Assembly (NCBI RefSeq): GCF_000003815.2
Contig: NC_049982.1
Coordinates: 22,453,640 to 22,517,639, forward strand
Source of the DNA: Branchiostoma floridae
Lineage: Eukaryota; Chordata; Leptocardii; Amphioxiformes; Branchiostomatidae
Direction of reading: 5' to 3'
Length of the DNA stretch: 64,000 nucleotides
The stretch's first letter is position 1. Each line of letters starts with the position of its first letter. Below, one piece after another: positions 39,362-51,109 of the stretch. The position numbers were made by a program, and so were the translations under genes. Below the pieces are notes generated by a model. The model was not told where the DNA came from and made no database searches. It saw nothing but the letters and a program-made list of their open reading frames with translations.

Positions 39362-40830
39362 GTAAGATATACGTACCATCACATAATGTAGACCTGCGAT
39401 AATATGTATATATTGTTGGATATGTAAACCTGTCAACACCGAAACTTCTAGATTTTGCAATACAATGAAGAAAATAAGAAGATTCTAAATCCATGCCATT
39501 TGCATTGTATATCTGTTGGTCAGTGTCACTTATTGGCCCATGTCACCCCTATACTCTAAATCACTACGTGCAACAATTGCAATATTGAGCATTGTGTGTG
39601 TCAGGGCCTGCGATTTCTAAAGTACCTTGCCCACACTCAAATATTTATTTCATCTTTTATCACTGCACGTCCTCCAAATTTCTAAATTGTAAAGATGACA
39701 TCACGGACGATGTCCTATTTCAGGTGCAATAGCCATAACAATTTACATGACAAAGAGAGGAGCAAAACGGTCGTTACTTTCTTCGTGATTACCAGATCTA
39801 CACATAAACCCTTCAATGTACATTTACAATTATAATTGTGATCATATTGCGTTGAAATCCGTCAATGTACTGAATGAAATGTCATTCATGACGTATTCTC
39901 TTTCATGAGAAGCACGCTTCCTTCTTGTCTTCCAAACTTCGAAATTGTAAAGATGCATGGACGATGCCCTATTTCTTGTATAATTACCATGTCAAGTTAC
40001 ATGATAATGAGCACCCAGATCGTTACTACCAACCTAATGATATCTATACAATTCAGATCTGCAAATAGGCCCTTCAACATACAATTTATATATTTCTGAG
40101 TATGAGCAAGCTTTTTATATAACGTCCTTGGTATGGCCCAGTTCTAAACGTCCTGGACTGACCAACAAAATCCTGTGTTGTTTGTTGGGAATTGGAATGA
40201 AGGTAAAATACAACCCTTTACAAGAACCTCCGGTTAAATCTCAGGGCTATTTGTAAAACGTATGACGTGAACACCTCTGCACACGTTTTGAACCAAACAC
40301 ACCAGGTCATCACATCCTACTCTTTTCTACAAGTGTGTTGGGTTCTTTTAAGTGTATCATTTGTTATTGTCCCTGTATTTGTCTTTGTCAGTTTAAATTT
40401 CAATTTCAGAGGTGATGTTAATAGTTAGCTGAGAGGTGATCTTAATGGTTTGCTAGCGTGTATCACCTCTGCATGTATTCTGTTCTTTTTTCTTGTTGAT
40501 GGTAATAAAAAAAATCATCATGTCTGCCACACTCACAATCCTCCCCGTAAAGAAAATGGGTGTCTGTAGTATGTACGCGCATATTTCATCACATTTCACA
40601 CGTATGACTGGTAAGTTGGGAGAATAATATCAGAAATGGACATGCATGAAACATTAAGGAGAACAGAAAGACCGAGAAGGGCGAAGAAAACTGCATTTCT
40701 AGTTTGTATTGCCCCAACGGTCAAATAGTTAAAACTTTGGGATAAATGATAGATGAGAAGACACGAGAACGCGTGCCTCAACTTCAGGCGATCCAATCAT
40801 GGGTTATACGTCTTCTAACCACCTGGGTAA

Positions 40831-40890
40831 CATTACCCGGATGTATGGTGGCATTACCCGGATGTATGGCAACATTACCCGGATGTATGG
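40831..40890. repeat. 21-bp minisatellite, three copies
   Basis: CATTACCCGGATGTATGG starts at 40831, 40852 and 40873 with only the linker bases changing. Confidence 0.85.
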
Positions 40891-43800
40891 ACGTTCAGCC
40901 ATGATGAAAAACGAATTCAAGACAACCACCGCTGGTCAAAAGTCTTGAGATTTCAGACATTAATCCTACACTGCGAGCCATCGAGACTCTCAGTCAAACG
41001 GGGAAAATACTGTTTGGATCACCCAACAGCACTTCCTGCGTAGTTTAAAAGGTATTGATTAATGGTGCTGTTAGAAATGGCACCTATAGAACACGTATAG
41101 AACACAAACATGACACATCATATCATAGCATAGCATAAAAAAGTATAACATATACACTACCAAAAATATACTTTGGTAGTTTTCTTGTAAAGTAGATTGG
41201 AATCATTTCTTAAGCTACCGACATCGTTCGTTCTGAAGTTGTCCCTCGATCGGTTAGACACCTGGAACCACAGTTCTAGTTTAAGAACTTTTATTCAGTC
41301 TGTCTTAGTTTTCTTGTTTCTACCTTTCACCATTCTCTTAAAAGAAGAAGTTCCCATGTTTAAGAAAAAAAAACTTTTGTCCACGAGTTTAGAATTTTTT
41401 GTTAACGACTTTTTACAGCATTTTCCTTGAAGCAAGTTTATAAGATACAAGTTATAATAGATTTAAACATTACAAGAAAAATAGAGTCAAAATCTTTAGT
41501 GAGGGACACTTTCTCAACTTAAGAAAGTTTAGAAAGGTGTTCCTTTCGTGGGAAGAACCTTCCATTTATTTTTTCTCTCATTCCTTCTTGAAATTCGTAA
41601 CATAACAAAATATTGTCCACAAGTTAGGAAAAATAGGAAATCAAGAATATTTTTGTAGTGAAACATATCGCATCATGAAATAGCATAACATGACATAGCA
41701 CAGTATCAGAGCAGGGGACTGTAAGCTTCTCTCATAACCCCTTGTTGCCGACAATGTCACAGATCTATTTTGGTGACAGTTGCCCGTTGTAATATCCCAG
41801 GAACTGTTGAATCCGTCATGCACCACAGTCAAATATAACATAGCACAGCACAACAATATCGATTATATGCATTGCAGTTACCACTCAGACGGCGCAAATG
41901 GCAAAATCATTGGTACCCAGAAAACATTTATCATGATAGCTAAGATCCTTTCGGCGAGAGATGTGAAGAAATCATTATTCGTCTTGTCAATCCTCGGCTA
42001 GCGCTTGAGATCGGGCCAATAAATTTAGGATGCTCGTTAATGAGAAGAGATGTCCTTTTTGAAATGGCTCAGTGAAATATTGCATCTTTTGATGGGTGAG
42101 CACGCCTTCCGATTAGGACTATGTAACCAAACTTACATACTGTATTTGTATACAGATACAAATACAGGTACTGGTGCAGAGGTTTAGATGCGAGTCCTCT
42201 GTGCATAAACTATTGGTAAAGTAACTTGTGGTTTGAAATGATGACATAAACATGAAAAGTTTACACAATATCTTCAGGTATTTTAGGCTTAGTCTTCAGT
42301 TATTTCATGCTTTCGGACATCAAAATATGAAAGATGGTACTGACTTCAACGATTATACTAAATTTATATTTACATTTTCCCATTGCAAAATTTTTAACGT
42401 TTTGGAATAACACGTTTTTAGTAAGATACAAGTAAAAAGTAATGTCTGGTATATTGATGTATTAGTATTTTGTACCTGTACCAAAATACCGGTTAACATC
42501 TATCCCGGTTCACATCCAACGAATATCCAACAAAGATTTCCGCATCAAAGATGTCCTGAAAACAGGAGTAAACTCGAAACGCACTTGGAGAGTGGCCAAA
42601 AAGGATTTAAGATGATTGATACCGACTGAGGCGTTAATATCTGGATATCTTAGCCCAACGAATCGTATTAAAGAATCTAATCCGTTAATCCGTTAAAAGA
42701 ATAATGCCTGACGGTTTGCGCATCTCCCTCATGGCAACGTCACCGCTTGTCTAAATTTAAGATGAAAAAGAGATATTACAGAAACAATTGTGGTTTCGTC
42801 ACTGACTTACTCCATTGAATAATGTTATATGTCGTTCAACGATTGATTTGCCTCACGTAAAGACACATAGAATCTTACAATAAGATGGCCGTTGTTTTCA
42901 CTCTTCTGCACCATTGCACCCTCTTCAAGGCCTATCGATCGATATTCATAAGAAATTAATACATTTTGATAAGCTTTTAGTGACCCTTCGTTTGACGCTT
43001 CTCGGAGTGCTAGACTGCAAAGGAGACAAGCTTCTGGGGTTGCAACCCTTTTTAATGCGATTATTCGAGGTAACTTAAAATAGAAAGCCTCGTCCTTTCA
43101 ATTCCTTGAAGACTCTTTCTTGCAATGAATGCGGACCATCATTCAGATGCCCATTCGGAAATTGATAGCTGGTCACGACCCGAATGTTAAATAGAGCTTA
43201 CATCATCTCTGTTCCTTGGAGCAGCTCATGTGTTATGCGGGTAAGTCGGAAGGATCAGGAAGTCTGCCAGAGGAACATTAGCTTTGGGAGTATCCGTGAT
43301 GGTATCCGCACTCTGCCTGCCACCTTGCCGTGCCGCACGCGAGCGGGTGTCAAAGTGTTTCGGCAATCGAATCAGACGGAACAACATTCATTACGAAAAT
43401 GACATGGTTGCTACCTGCATTAATGGCTCCACTGGATGAGGGAGTTTAAGTGCTCCCTTTCCACCCATATCCATCGTCTTTGACGTGCTGTAATTTACAA
43501 TGTCAAACCCCCTGTACAGCCCAACAGGGTGGCATCAATTCACACTGCGTACAGAAATGGTATACTCGTAATCCACAAGTACACATTCCAGTGGCAGGAA
43601 CGTTATATATTGGCAAAGACTGTGTCCAGTAAGCCAATGGATATCTAGATCTGTTTCGGCTATTGGATTCTGTCTTACCAAAGGAAGAGCTGCATAGAGA
43701 TTAGGATCTTGCTTCAACAGCAACTCGCTGGCACTTTACGAAACCGATTTCAAAACTTTTAAATGCAATAGCTGAGGGTACTTATGGTCATTTCTGTCGG

Positions 43801-44112
43801 CAAAGATGGTGTGTCATGCAGAAGTGTAATGATTCTACATGTATCGTTATGACCAGTGTAAGCTAGCTCTAGCTACAGGATTCTGGGATCCAGGAGCTTG
43901 AACCTTTGGCAAGTGACCAAGAGAACGTGTCCGCCTGCCTCCATTGCTGGGGAATGGTCAATGATTACGCTGCTTGCGTTGATCAATACATTGACCTTCT
44001 GAACCTTTCCCCGAAACAGCAACTTTTATCTTCAACAATCAATTACAGAAAAGAGTCTGTAGGAAACAAACCTCCTTGAAGTGATTATGGTGTTTTCGGT
44101 GTACACTGAAGT

Positions 44113-44113
44113 A

Positions 44114-44161
<48 letters not shown>

Positions 44162-44218
44162 CAGTCTCTCTCTCTCTCCCTCTCTCTCTATCTCTCTCTC
44201 TCTATATATATATACAAA
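44113..44218. repeat. CT-rich microsatellite with AT tail
   Basis: An impure (CT)n run with T interruptions ends in TATATATATATA. The - strand frame of Glu/Arg repeats across it is a by-product. Confidence 0.9.
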
Positions 44219-45000
44219 AGGTAACAACCACTCAATCAATCCCTCCTAACACCACATTTACGAGACATAGCTATGTGATACAAAAAAAAATGTAGCAATG
44301 TAGCAATATGTTCACAGATATGCTTTATGTTCCACTTTATGCTTGTACACTTTCATTACTTCTTGTTCTCTTGCAATTAGTCTTCTGACACGAAATCACA
44401 ATAAACTTTACTAGTATCATGACACATCATAACATAGCTGTTATGGTAGGTATGGATCAGAAAAGAATTGGCCTGTTTCCCAGTCGCTACGTCTCCTGGG
44501 AAATTATAGGCGGTTCCTTGACCTTAAGGACATTTGCATAGTTTGGAAACTGTGCAAATTGTCTAAAAGCACCATTTTCTCACAGATGTGCTAGAATGTA
44601 CTCTAAACAAGTATACAAAATGAAGGCGTCTTAAATTCTGCCAGGAATAGAAAATAAATAGCAGTAATCTATCTGGTACGGGGCAAGGACGAATATTGTG
44701 TGTACATTTGACACAAAGACGAAGTTTCTGACACGTGCAGTCCGATCACTTCCAACGTGAACAGGCCAGCTGTACAGCAGGGTGTTATGGGAAGATAGTG
44801 GAGAATTTTGATAAGCTCATGATCAGGGATGTTTAAAATGGCGAATTCTAATTGGTTAGCTTGCTGGTTGCTCGACGACGGGGACATGTTGGTGCCTTCC
44901 TTTTCCACACGGATAAACATCCAATTGTGCGCGTCAAGCGTCGTCTGCCTACTATAGCTGGGAACGTGCCTACACTATCAAACAGCCGGGAATCAACCGT

Positions 45001-45214
45001 ACAGAACACCATCAAACACCTGTCTATCTACCATACAGAACACCATCAAACATCCGGCAATCTTCAGCACAGAACACCATCAAACATCCGGCAATCTTCA
45101 GCACAGAACACCATCAAACAACCGGCAATCTTCAGCACAGAACACCATCAAACAACCGGCAATCTTCAGCACAGAACACCATCAAACATCCGGCAATCTT
45201 CAGCACAGAACACA
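45001..45214. repeat. 34-bp tandem array, six copies, abutting a LINE end
   Basis: ACAGAACACCATCAAACA recurs at 45001, 45035, 45069, 45103, 45137 and 45171, followed by TCCGGCAATCTTCAGC with small changes. The unit length is not a multiple of three, so the 237-codon frame crossing it reads each copy in a different register and is not a gene. The last copy runs straight into LINE-derived sequence. Confidence 0.9.
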
Positions 45215-45224
45215 GAACTGGTAC

Positions 45225-45806
45225 CTCAGTTGCAATGTGTTATCAGGCGTGTACAGGCGTTGTTGTCTTGTCGTGGTGACGGTTTCTGTCAACGTTGCAA
45301 TTCTTTTCGACACAACACTTGGAAACCCTGCAGTCCAGACGAGAAAACGCTGCAAGATCGCTATACACGCAGATGCTGGCCAGTGACCATTCTTTGCACT
45401 TTATGGTCCCTGACGACAGGGAGGTTGCGACAGGACGAACATTGCGTAACTCCAGTCACCGAACACTACCTAAATGCAGGACCGAAAGGCTCAAACGATC
45501 ATTCTTGTACCGAGCCACAGTGCTCCACAACAACTCGTTTTAATCTAATCCTACAGACAGTTTGAAATGTTCACAAAGTGCAATTTCTAATTCTTTTAAA
45601 AATGAATGACTACATATGTTTGTATTCTATATGTACGTAGTTTTTAAGCATGTTTCATATGTCAATTTGTCTCCTCCGTTTACGATTTTAACACCTCGAT
45701 TTTAAACACTGTAAATTAGCGACCTATTCAGATCATGTCTACATGCATATGTACATGAAATCTGCTACGCTGAATAAATTCTTTGATTTGATTTGATTTG
45801 ATTTGA
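45225..45806 (+). pseudogene. LINE 3' end (C-terminus, 3' UTR and ATTTG-repeat tail)
   Basis: A + strand frame (45295-45543) reads 'FMVPDDREVATGRTLRNSSH' and ends 'CRTERLKRSFLYRATVLHNN'. This is typical of the end of a CR1-like ORF2, where an Arg-rich segment precedes the stop. A 240-bp 3' UTR follows, with the terminal microsatellite TTTGATTTGATTTGATTTGA at about 45783-45806. The part at 45225-45345 is closely similar to 54955-55125, so two copies exist in this gene. Catalytic domains are missing. Confidence 0.65.
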
Positions 45807-46799
45807 AACGACAAATAGAGTACTAGTATCATCCTTATACACGCGAACAAGACCATACACTAAACCTTTTATCGAAGTGGTAACGTCGTCTAACTTGAAA
45901 AGCATACCATGAAGCCAGTTCGGGCCCGAATAGTTCAAATATGAAGCGTATCGTGTTATCACTGCCCACAACGCTCGCTATATAGTTAGCTTTACAACAA
46001 CATGTCACCCGGGATGTAAGGATTGGCAAGGATTGCTGTCCAACTGTCGAGCTGTATCCATTTTTTTTCGACGAAAGGCTTGAGAAATCAATGCGCTCCA
46101 GGGTGTCATTTATCAAAGCAAGATTGTGTAGCTCAAGCAGGTTTGATGCAAGAAAAATCGTCTTGCCTTCAACCACATATCAGACTTACATATGTCATGA
46201 TTCTGAGAGCCACACGACCTTCGAGGTTTAGCTTATAGAGACTGGAGAAAAATCGATTCTGAGAAGGGAGGGACTCTGGTGAAAGCAATACACGCCACTA
46301 TGCCTAAATTCGAACCCTTTTGCTAATCTGGTACCATAATCTGGTACCAGCGGAGACTTTCTGGTGACGTGAAAGAGGTTGCCACGGAAAGTGTGTACAT
46401 ATTGGGTACATGATGGGGACTATTTGGTTTGTTGAAGATCAGGCGAAAGCATTTAGGTAATTGCCTTATTACCTGACAGGTGGTTAGAGTCAAACACGCA
46501 AACATTATAACCTCATGATCAGCCCTGTTCAGCAGATCTATCCTCCCCTATGCATCATAACAGTTATCGTACGTTGCAGGCAAGGCTCTGTGCAGGAAAA
46601 TGTCACTACTGTTTTTTCTATTTTGTCGAGCGAACTTCCCGGCTTCCCATAATCATTTCAGTCCGCGTTTGACATCTTCCGACATTGTTTTCTATTGCAA
46701 ATCACGTTATTACGATCTCACGAGATTTTGTGAGAAACAGATTTGGGAAGGCGCCGTCCATGTTAAGTTTTCCAGAAATCTGTACGTAGATCTTATCTC

Positions 46800-47240
46800 T
46801 TCCCTTTTGATGTAGTCGTCGCAACGACGGCCGTAAATTCACGTTGTAATTCAAAGCAGACTTCAAAACAGCTCGCTAAAATATACGGACGGCTTACTTC
46901 AAAAGAAGTAATATATGCGATCTTTCATTTTTGCCTCTTTATCTTGACGCTTACAATCCTCAGGCATGGCAAGAAGAAAAAAAAGAGATATCCCCACATC
47001 TTCATTCCATCGATCCGGGAATTCATAGGTCGGCTACTGGACCTGAATCCAGTTTATCTCCTTGTTGCAGGAAGATCGAACAGAAAGGAACCAGTTGTGT
47101 GGCACCACCTAGTGGGCAAACTGGATGCGTCAGTTGAAAAGAAATTTTGTGCAAGCGAAGAATTCTGAGCACTCCAGGATCGCGTTAGCACGGGATCTCG
47201 TGAGAGAAGTCTATTTATATAAGGGGAGGAAGTTTGAGTG
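46800..47240. repeat. copy A of a diverged tandem duplication
   Basis: 'GTCGTCGCAACGACGGCCGT AAATTCACG', 'TTCAAAACAGCTCGCTAAAATAT', 'GGTCGGCTACTGGACCTGAAT', 'GTTGAAAAGAAATTTTGTGC' and 'GCACTC' appear in the same order in 47280-47720. A 74-codon + strand frame (46944-47168) is open in this copy but interrupted in the other. Confidence 0.65.
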
Positions 47241-47279
47241 CTTCGGAAACGTACTTCTTTTCACCTGCCGTCTTTCATT

Positions 47280-47720
47280 TTGATATACAGCTGTCGCAAT
47301 AACGCCCGTAAATCCACGCTCTAAATCTATGTCGACACCTTGTCAAAGGATTCAAAACAGCCCGGTAGAATATATCAAGATGGCTTACTAGTATTTCGGG
47401 TTTCTGAACAAGTACAGTACGCCCTTTTTTTCATTTTCTTTATGCGTAGGACCACGTGAGTTAAAAAAAAGATATATTCATTTGCTGTCGATTGAAGGGT
47501 TCCTAGGTCGGCTTCTGGTCTTGACTCCTCCAGTCCTCATGATGTCTGGAAAGAAACAGTATGGCTCACATGGACCGATGGTAAAGTGGAGGTCGTGATC
47601 GCAGAAATATGTTGAAAAGAAATCGTGTACATGTAAACTTTCTGGGCACTCGAGTTGTATATAGCGACTGGGATACTTGCCAAGCAATGTTCGCAATTTC
47701 TCTCGCAAGTAATTAATGGC
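47280..47720. repeat. copy B of a diverged tandem duplication
   Basis: 'GCTGTCGCAATAACGCCCGT AAATCCACG', 'TTCAAAACAGCCCGGTAGAATAT', 'GGTCGGCTTCTGGTCTTGACT', 'GTTGAAAAGAAATCGTGTAC' and 'GGGCACTCGAG' parallel copy A. It has a 76-codon - strand frame (47478-47708) that is not preserved in copy A, so coding on either strand is doubtful. Confidence 0.65.
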
Positions 47721-48089
47721 AGAGTATATCTACTTTGATGTGTATTTGAGCGGTTGACAAAATCGGTGACACCTTTTAAAAATGTTAACCCGTAGACCAG
47801 ACAGGAAGTTTTGAACCAGTCATACGTGGAATGGGACCCTTCCCTTATTCATGTATCTAAACTTGTGAAGAAAAGCGCGACAAAACTACAACAGGCGTCC
47901 GCACGTACTTAACTTTCTCTTTGAAATGACAGTAGTGTAGGAAATGACACTTGTGATCTATATTCCACAGATAGTTACCGTAATTGGAGATGGTTACTGG
48001 AGTCAGACACATGCATTAGTCAGATACTTTTATAATCACGTCTGACCTCCTCCAATTTATAAGGCATTGAAAAATACATGTTGACAGGG

Positions 48090-48320
48090 AGAACCTGTAC
48101 TGATGCGCTTTCATTGGCCAATTATGGTATCAAATATAGCAGCTGCTTTGGTGCTCTGAACAGTTTACTGTGCGCATGCGCTCTGACGTGAGACAGACTC
48201 GTACCCGGTCGTAGGCGTTTGTCCTGACAATGACGTCACGCCGCCTGATGGACGTACAAACTATTCACAGCTATAAATGGAAATTCTCTCTCTACATTCG
48301 GACGGAATTCGGAGATTACT
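48090..48320 (+). promoter_or_regulatory. promoter-like motif cluster inside anosmin intron 2
   Basis: In order: an inverted CCAAT box (CATTGGCCAAT, about 48112), a perfect NRF-1-type palindrome TGCGCATGCGC (48171-48181), a full CRE TGACGTCA (48231-48238) and a TATA box CTATAAATGG (TATAAAT at 48272-48278). The implied start is near 48300 in a pyrimidine-rich TCTCTACATTC. The spacing (about -130, -70 and -30) is that of a genuine proximal promoter. Downstream, a 46-codon frame opens at 48471 and ends at 48611. This could be an alternative anosmin promoter or that of an unrelated or non-coding transcript. I see no convincing donor joining it to exon 3. Confidence 0.45.
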
Positions 48321-49554
48321 TCAAGCGTTTCCAGTGACAGCCAGTACTCTACTTCGGCTTCAGTAGAATGGACTGACCAAGCAAACCTTTTTACCAGATA
48401 CACGTTATGTAATGTTGCTTTGATTTGTTTTACCAGTTAGTTTTAGTGGAAAAAGAGTAATAATCTCAAGATGTCCGGAAGTAATGCCCTTATCTTAGTT
48501 CGCAAACCACCTCATGGTTTAATAACACGCGTACGTCACGTTATGAATGTAAAAAAGAAGTGTATACGCTGCATATCCACGCAGAGGATACTTGTATCCA
48601 ACATCAAATAATTGCAGTGGCAAGTCAGAATGCCAACAATTATAACAATTATCCGTAGCACTTTTAATTTTAGTTTTCATGTTCAATGACAAACATTGAT
48701 TGGGCCCAGTACAAACCAGACTTCCAATTATGCAAGTATCCTGTTACTCCATTTTACATCCTGCCACTTGGACTGTGGACAAGTTGGGACCGACCAAGAC
48801 AATCAAACAACCATTGGATGTTGATCCTCAAAGACAATTTCATTTCCATGCATCTGAAAAACGGGGTGGAAGAACATCATCGAACACGACAGTGGAGTCA
48901 CGTAGGGAACCTATATCCAATCTGACTGCCGTTGAAACGATATCACAGATCATGGCACCCTCTGACGGTTTGTCGATACTTATTCTCTGGTGCCCAATGG
49001 CGCATCGTTTGACAAATCACCTCGTAGGGCAAGGTATCAGAGTAGATATTCATTCTTCTTGAACGTCGTTACGTCTCCCCCCTGAGATCGAGTATTAACG
49101 TCATGTCGAAGCCTTCATTATAGTTTCAATCTAATTCCACATACAAAAAGCACTTTGAGATACTTTCTCCGTGTGGGTGGACAATCTCTCTTGTGACATC
49201 TATCCCACGGGACGCCATCCGGACCAGTACCGGCACATTAGACAGACTGATGGCGTGGCTTACTGACGTAATTGAAGCTATAAAATAATTTGATGTAAAC
49301 TCGTGTACAGAAAGCTGCCCTGACTTATCTCTATCCATATTTCAATGAATAGTTTATTACTAGATCGATTGTTTCATTCATTTGCTCACCTGTTTAAATA
49401 TTTTTCAGAAATGTGTTTTAACATTTCTCACGAGGCAATGTTAAAATAAATTTATGGTCTTTACGTTTTTGCACTAATGCGCTTGGCAGTACATGAAGTT
49501 ACGAATACCTTTAAGGAAAATAATAGTTTTGATACTGAGATTCCTTATTACTGT

Positions 49555-50095
49555 AGCTGACACTATAACTGTCACTGTCACTGTAGCTATGACTGTAGAC
49601 TACACTGTAGCTACCACTGTAGCTGTTATGTCACTACAGTACGTTACCACTGTAGTTATTACTGTCACTGTAGCTGTTACTATGGTTGACACTGTATACA
49701 TGTAGTCGTCACTAGCTTTCACGATATAGCCGTCACCTTCGCTATCACTGAAGCTGTCTCTGTAGTGTCACTAAAACTATCAAAATTTTAGCTATCACTG
49801 TAGTCACTGTATGCCCCTGCCCCCATGACGGTGGAGTGACGCCCACCGAGCCTCACGGCTAATCTGTCTAAAGACACCTATGGATTTGGTGCTGCCAATG
49901 TGTCAACATCTGCACACTTGCCACTAAGACCCGTGAATTTTTTTCACTGTAGCCATCACTGTGGCTGTCACAGCTATAACTATAGCTGTCGCTAGCTGTC
50001 ACTGTAGATGTCACAGCTATCATTGTAGCTGTCACTGTAGCTGTAGCTGTCACAAAATCTATCGCCGTGGCTGCTACTGTAGCTACCGCACAAAG
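49555..50095. repeat. degenerate CACTGTAGCTGT repeats in two blocks
   Basis: Two blocks (49555-49820 and 49945-50095) consist of variants of CACTGTAGCTGTCACTGTAGC. Several frames stay open (Thr-Val on +, Ser-Tyr-Ser and Thr-Ala on -). About 120 bp of ordinary sequence separates the blocks. Confidence 0.85.
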
Positions 50096-50650
50096 AGCAC
50101 CAAATACAGTCATCTTGATTATATGTTGGGCCCTCTCGGCTGTATATGTTACTGGCATCATAATGGAAAGTACGCTTACAACCTGCTACTGTTTGTTCAG
50201 CGTGATCCCACTGCAACGTGGCGTAAAACTAACATCAATTCCTCACGGCCATTACATCGTCAAATAAGAAAAAGCTTTTACGGCTGACTTAAACAAAAGT
50301 TACGCGTTTTAGATTTGTTGGTCTTTCCATCCTTATTTTATTGCTGTGCGTTGACTTAACGTTAATTTGACCACTCAGCCATTGTGGTTGAGAGTGGGTT
50401 GTGTGTATCCATCGTGGTATTCTTCATGCTTTCTCTTGAATTACGTGTCCCCCCTGAGTGAAAACGGAAGTATCATACACACTCTTGAGACTGTTGAATT
50501 TGTATCTCTGATAGAATGGCACACGCTGTTGAGACGGTTGAATGGCTATTCCTAACCAAATTGATTCCCTGCCCTCTGTAGAAATACGTGGGCGTACGTC
50601 AGACAGTCGTGACTGCCACCCACGCATTTCCTACCGTTTTGCCTCCACAG

Positions 50651-50731
50651 TGTGCGGAGCCGTGTGATGGAGATCCCTGGAACGGAACACTCAATGGCCA
50701 ATGTCAGGAGTGTCAGAATGAAAGCGTATGC
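50651..50731 (+). CDS. ANOS1: anosmin-1, exon 3 (Cys-rich domain)
   Basis: Twenty-seven codons between acceptor TTTTGCCTCCACAG and donor GTAAGT, phase 0 on both sides. It begins CAEPCDGDPWNG and continues NGQCQECQNESVC, giving five cysteines. The CxxPC, W and NQC-like spacing closely follows the vertebrate anosmin-1 Cys-rich segment, where an ExPC, a W and an NQCQxxC occur at the same relative positions (from memory of that family). This is the exon that most firmly ties the N-terminal part to anosmin rather than to a generic Cys-rich protein. Confidence 0.82.
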
Positions 50732-51054
50732 GTAAGTACCACTGCGTATGACTTTTGTAGAGAAACAAGACATTGGGAAACTTTACTGACATCTAATGAT
50801 CACCATTTCTTCGACTCGAACACTTTTTTCTTACTTACACACGTACTGTAGTCTTAAAACTAATAAAAGGAAGATGTCTAGTGTTATTGATGAGATCGTC
50901 AACTAGAATGTATCACTGGCTGACATTAGGATTAATACGTTTTTCAGTAACTGACGAAACATAGCTGGTGCTGTTTGAAATGCGAGGCCGTTTTTAAAAC
51001 TCATCCAGTTGCTTGACCGTTGAGTAATACGATTTTTTTTTCTTTCCTGTGCAG
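50732..51054 (+). mobile_element. anosmin intron 3 containing a family A MITE fragment
   Basis: A 323-bp phase 0 intron. At 50940-51030, 'CAGTAACTGACGAAACATAG', 'TTTGAAATGCGAGGCCGTTT' and 'CATCCAGTTGCTTGACCGTTGAGTAA' match the right half of the family A element. They end about 20 bp before the acceptor of exon 4. The acceptor tract TTTTTTTTTCTTTCCTGTGCAG is intact. Confidence 0.55.
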
Positions 51055-51109
51055 CGGACGAAAGAATGTGAGGACAGTCGCCAATTTTTCGCCGAACTCT
51101 ACCACAGAG
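51055..51109 (+). CDS. ANOS1: anosmin-1, exon 4 (end of Cys-rich domain)
   Basis: Eighteen codons plus one base (phase 1), RTKECEDSRQFFAELYHR then G, between a strong acceptor (TTTCCTGTGCAG) and donor GTAGGT. It supplies the tenth mature cysteine. The segment aligns with the part of vertebrate anosmin-1 immediately before the WAP domain (a CxxxCE-FLK-Y-like stretch). The single leftover G joins the first two bases of exon 5 to make a Gly codon. Phase 1 here is the phase expected beside a symmetrical 1-1 WAP exon. Confidence 0.78.

Larger units (their letters stand above)
39362..50650 (+). other. anosmin intron 2 (11.3 kb)
   Basis: Phase 0 intron. It contains simple-sequence arrays, a LINE end, a duplicated segment and a promoter-like cluster, listed separately. 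In 39362-40830, 40891-44110, 44205-45000 and 48612-49554 I see only short frames and AT-rich sequence. The 120-codon frame at 48700-49062 shows no known domain. Confidence 0.65.

Noticed and set aside
45001-45214. Possible CRISPR-like array (regular 34-bp units)
   Set aside because: Units are contiguous with no unique spacers, in a metazoan intron; an ordinary minisatellite.
44852-45565. 237-codon + strand frame with HTEHHQT-like repeats
   Set aside because: It crosses a 34-bp tandem array in changing registers and then LINE sequence read out of its own frame.
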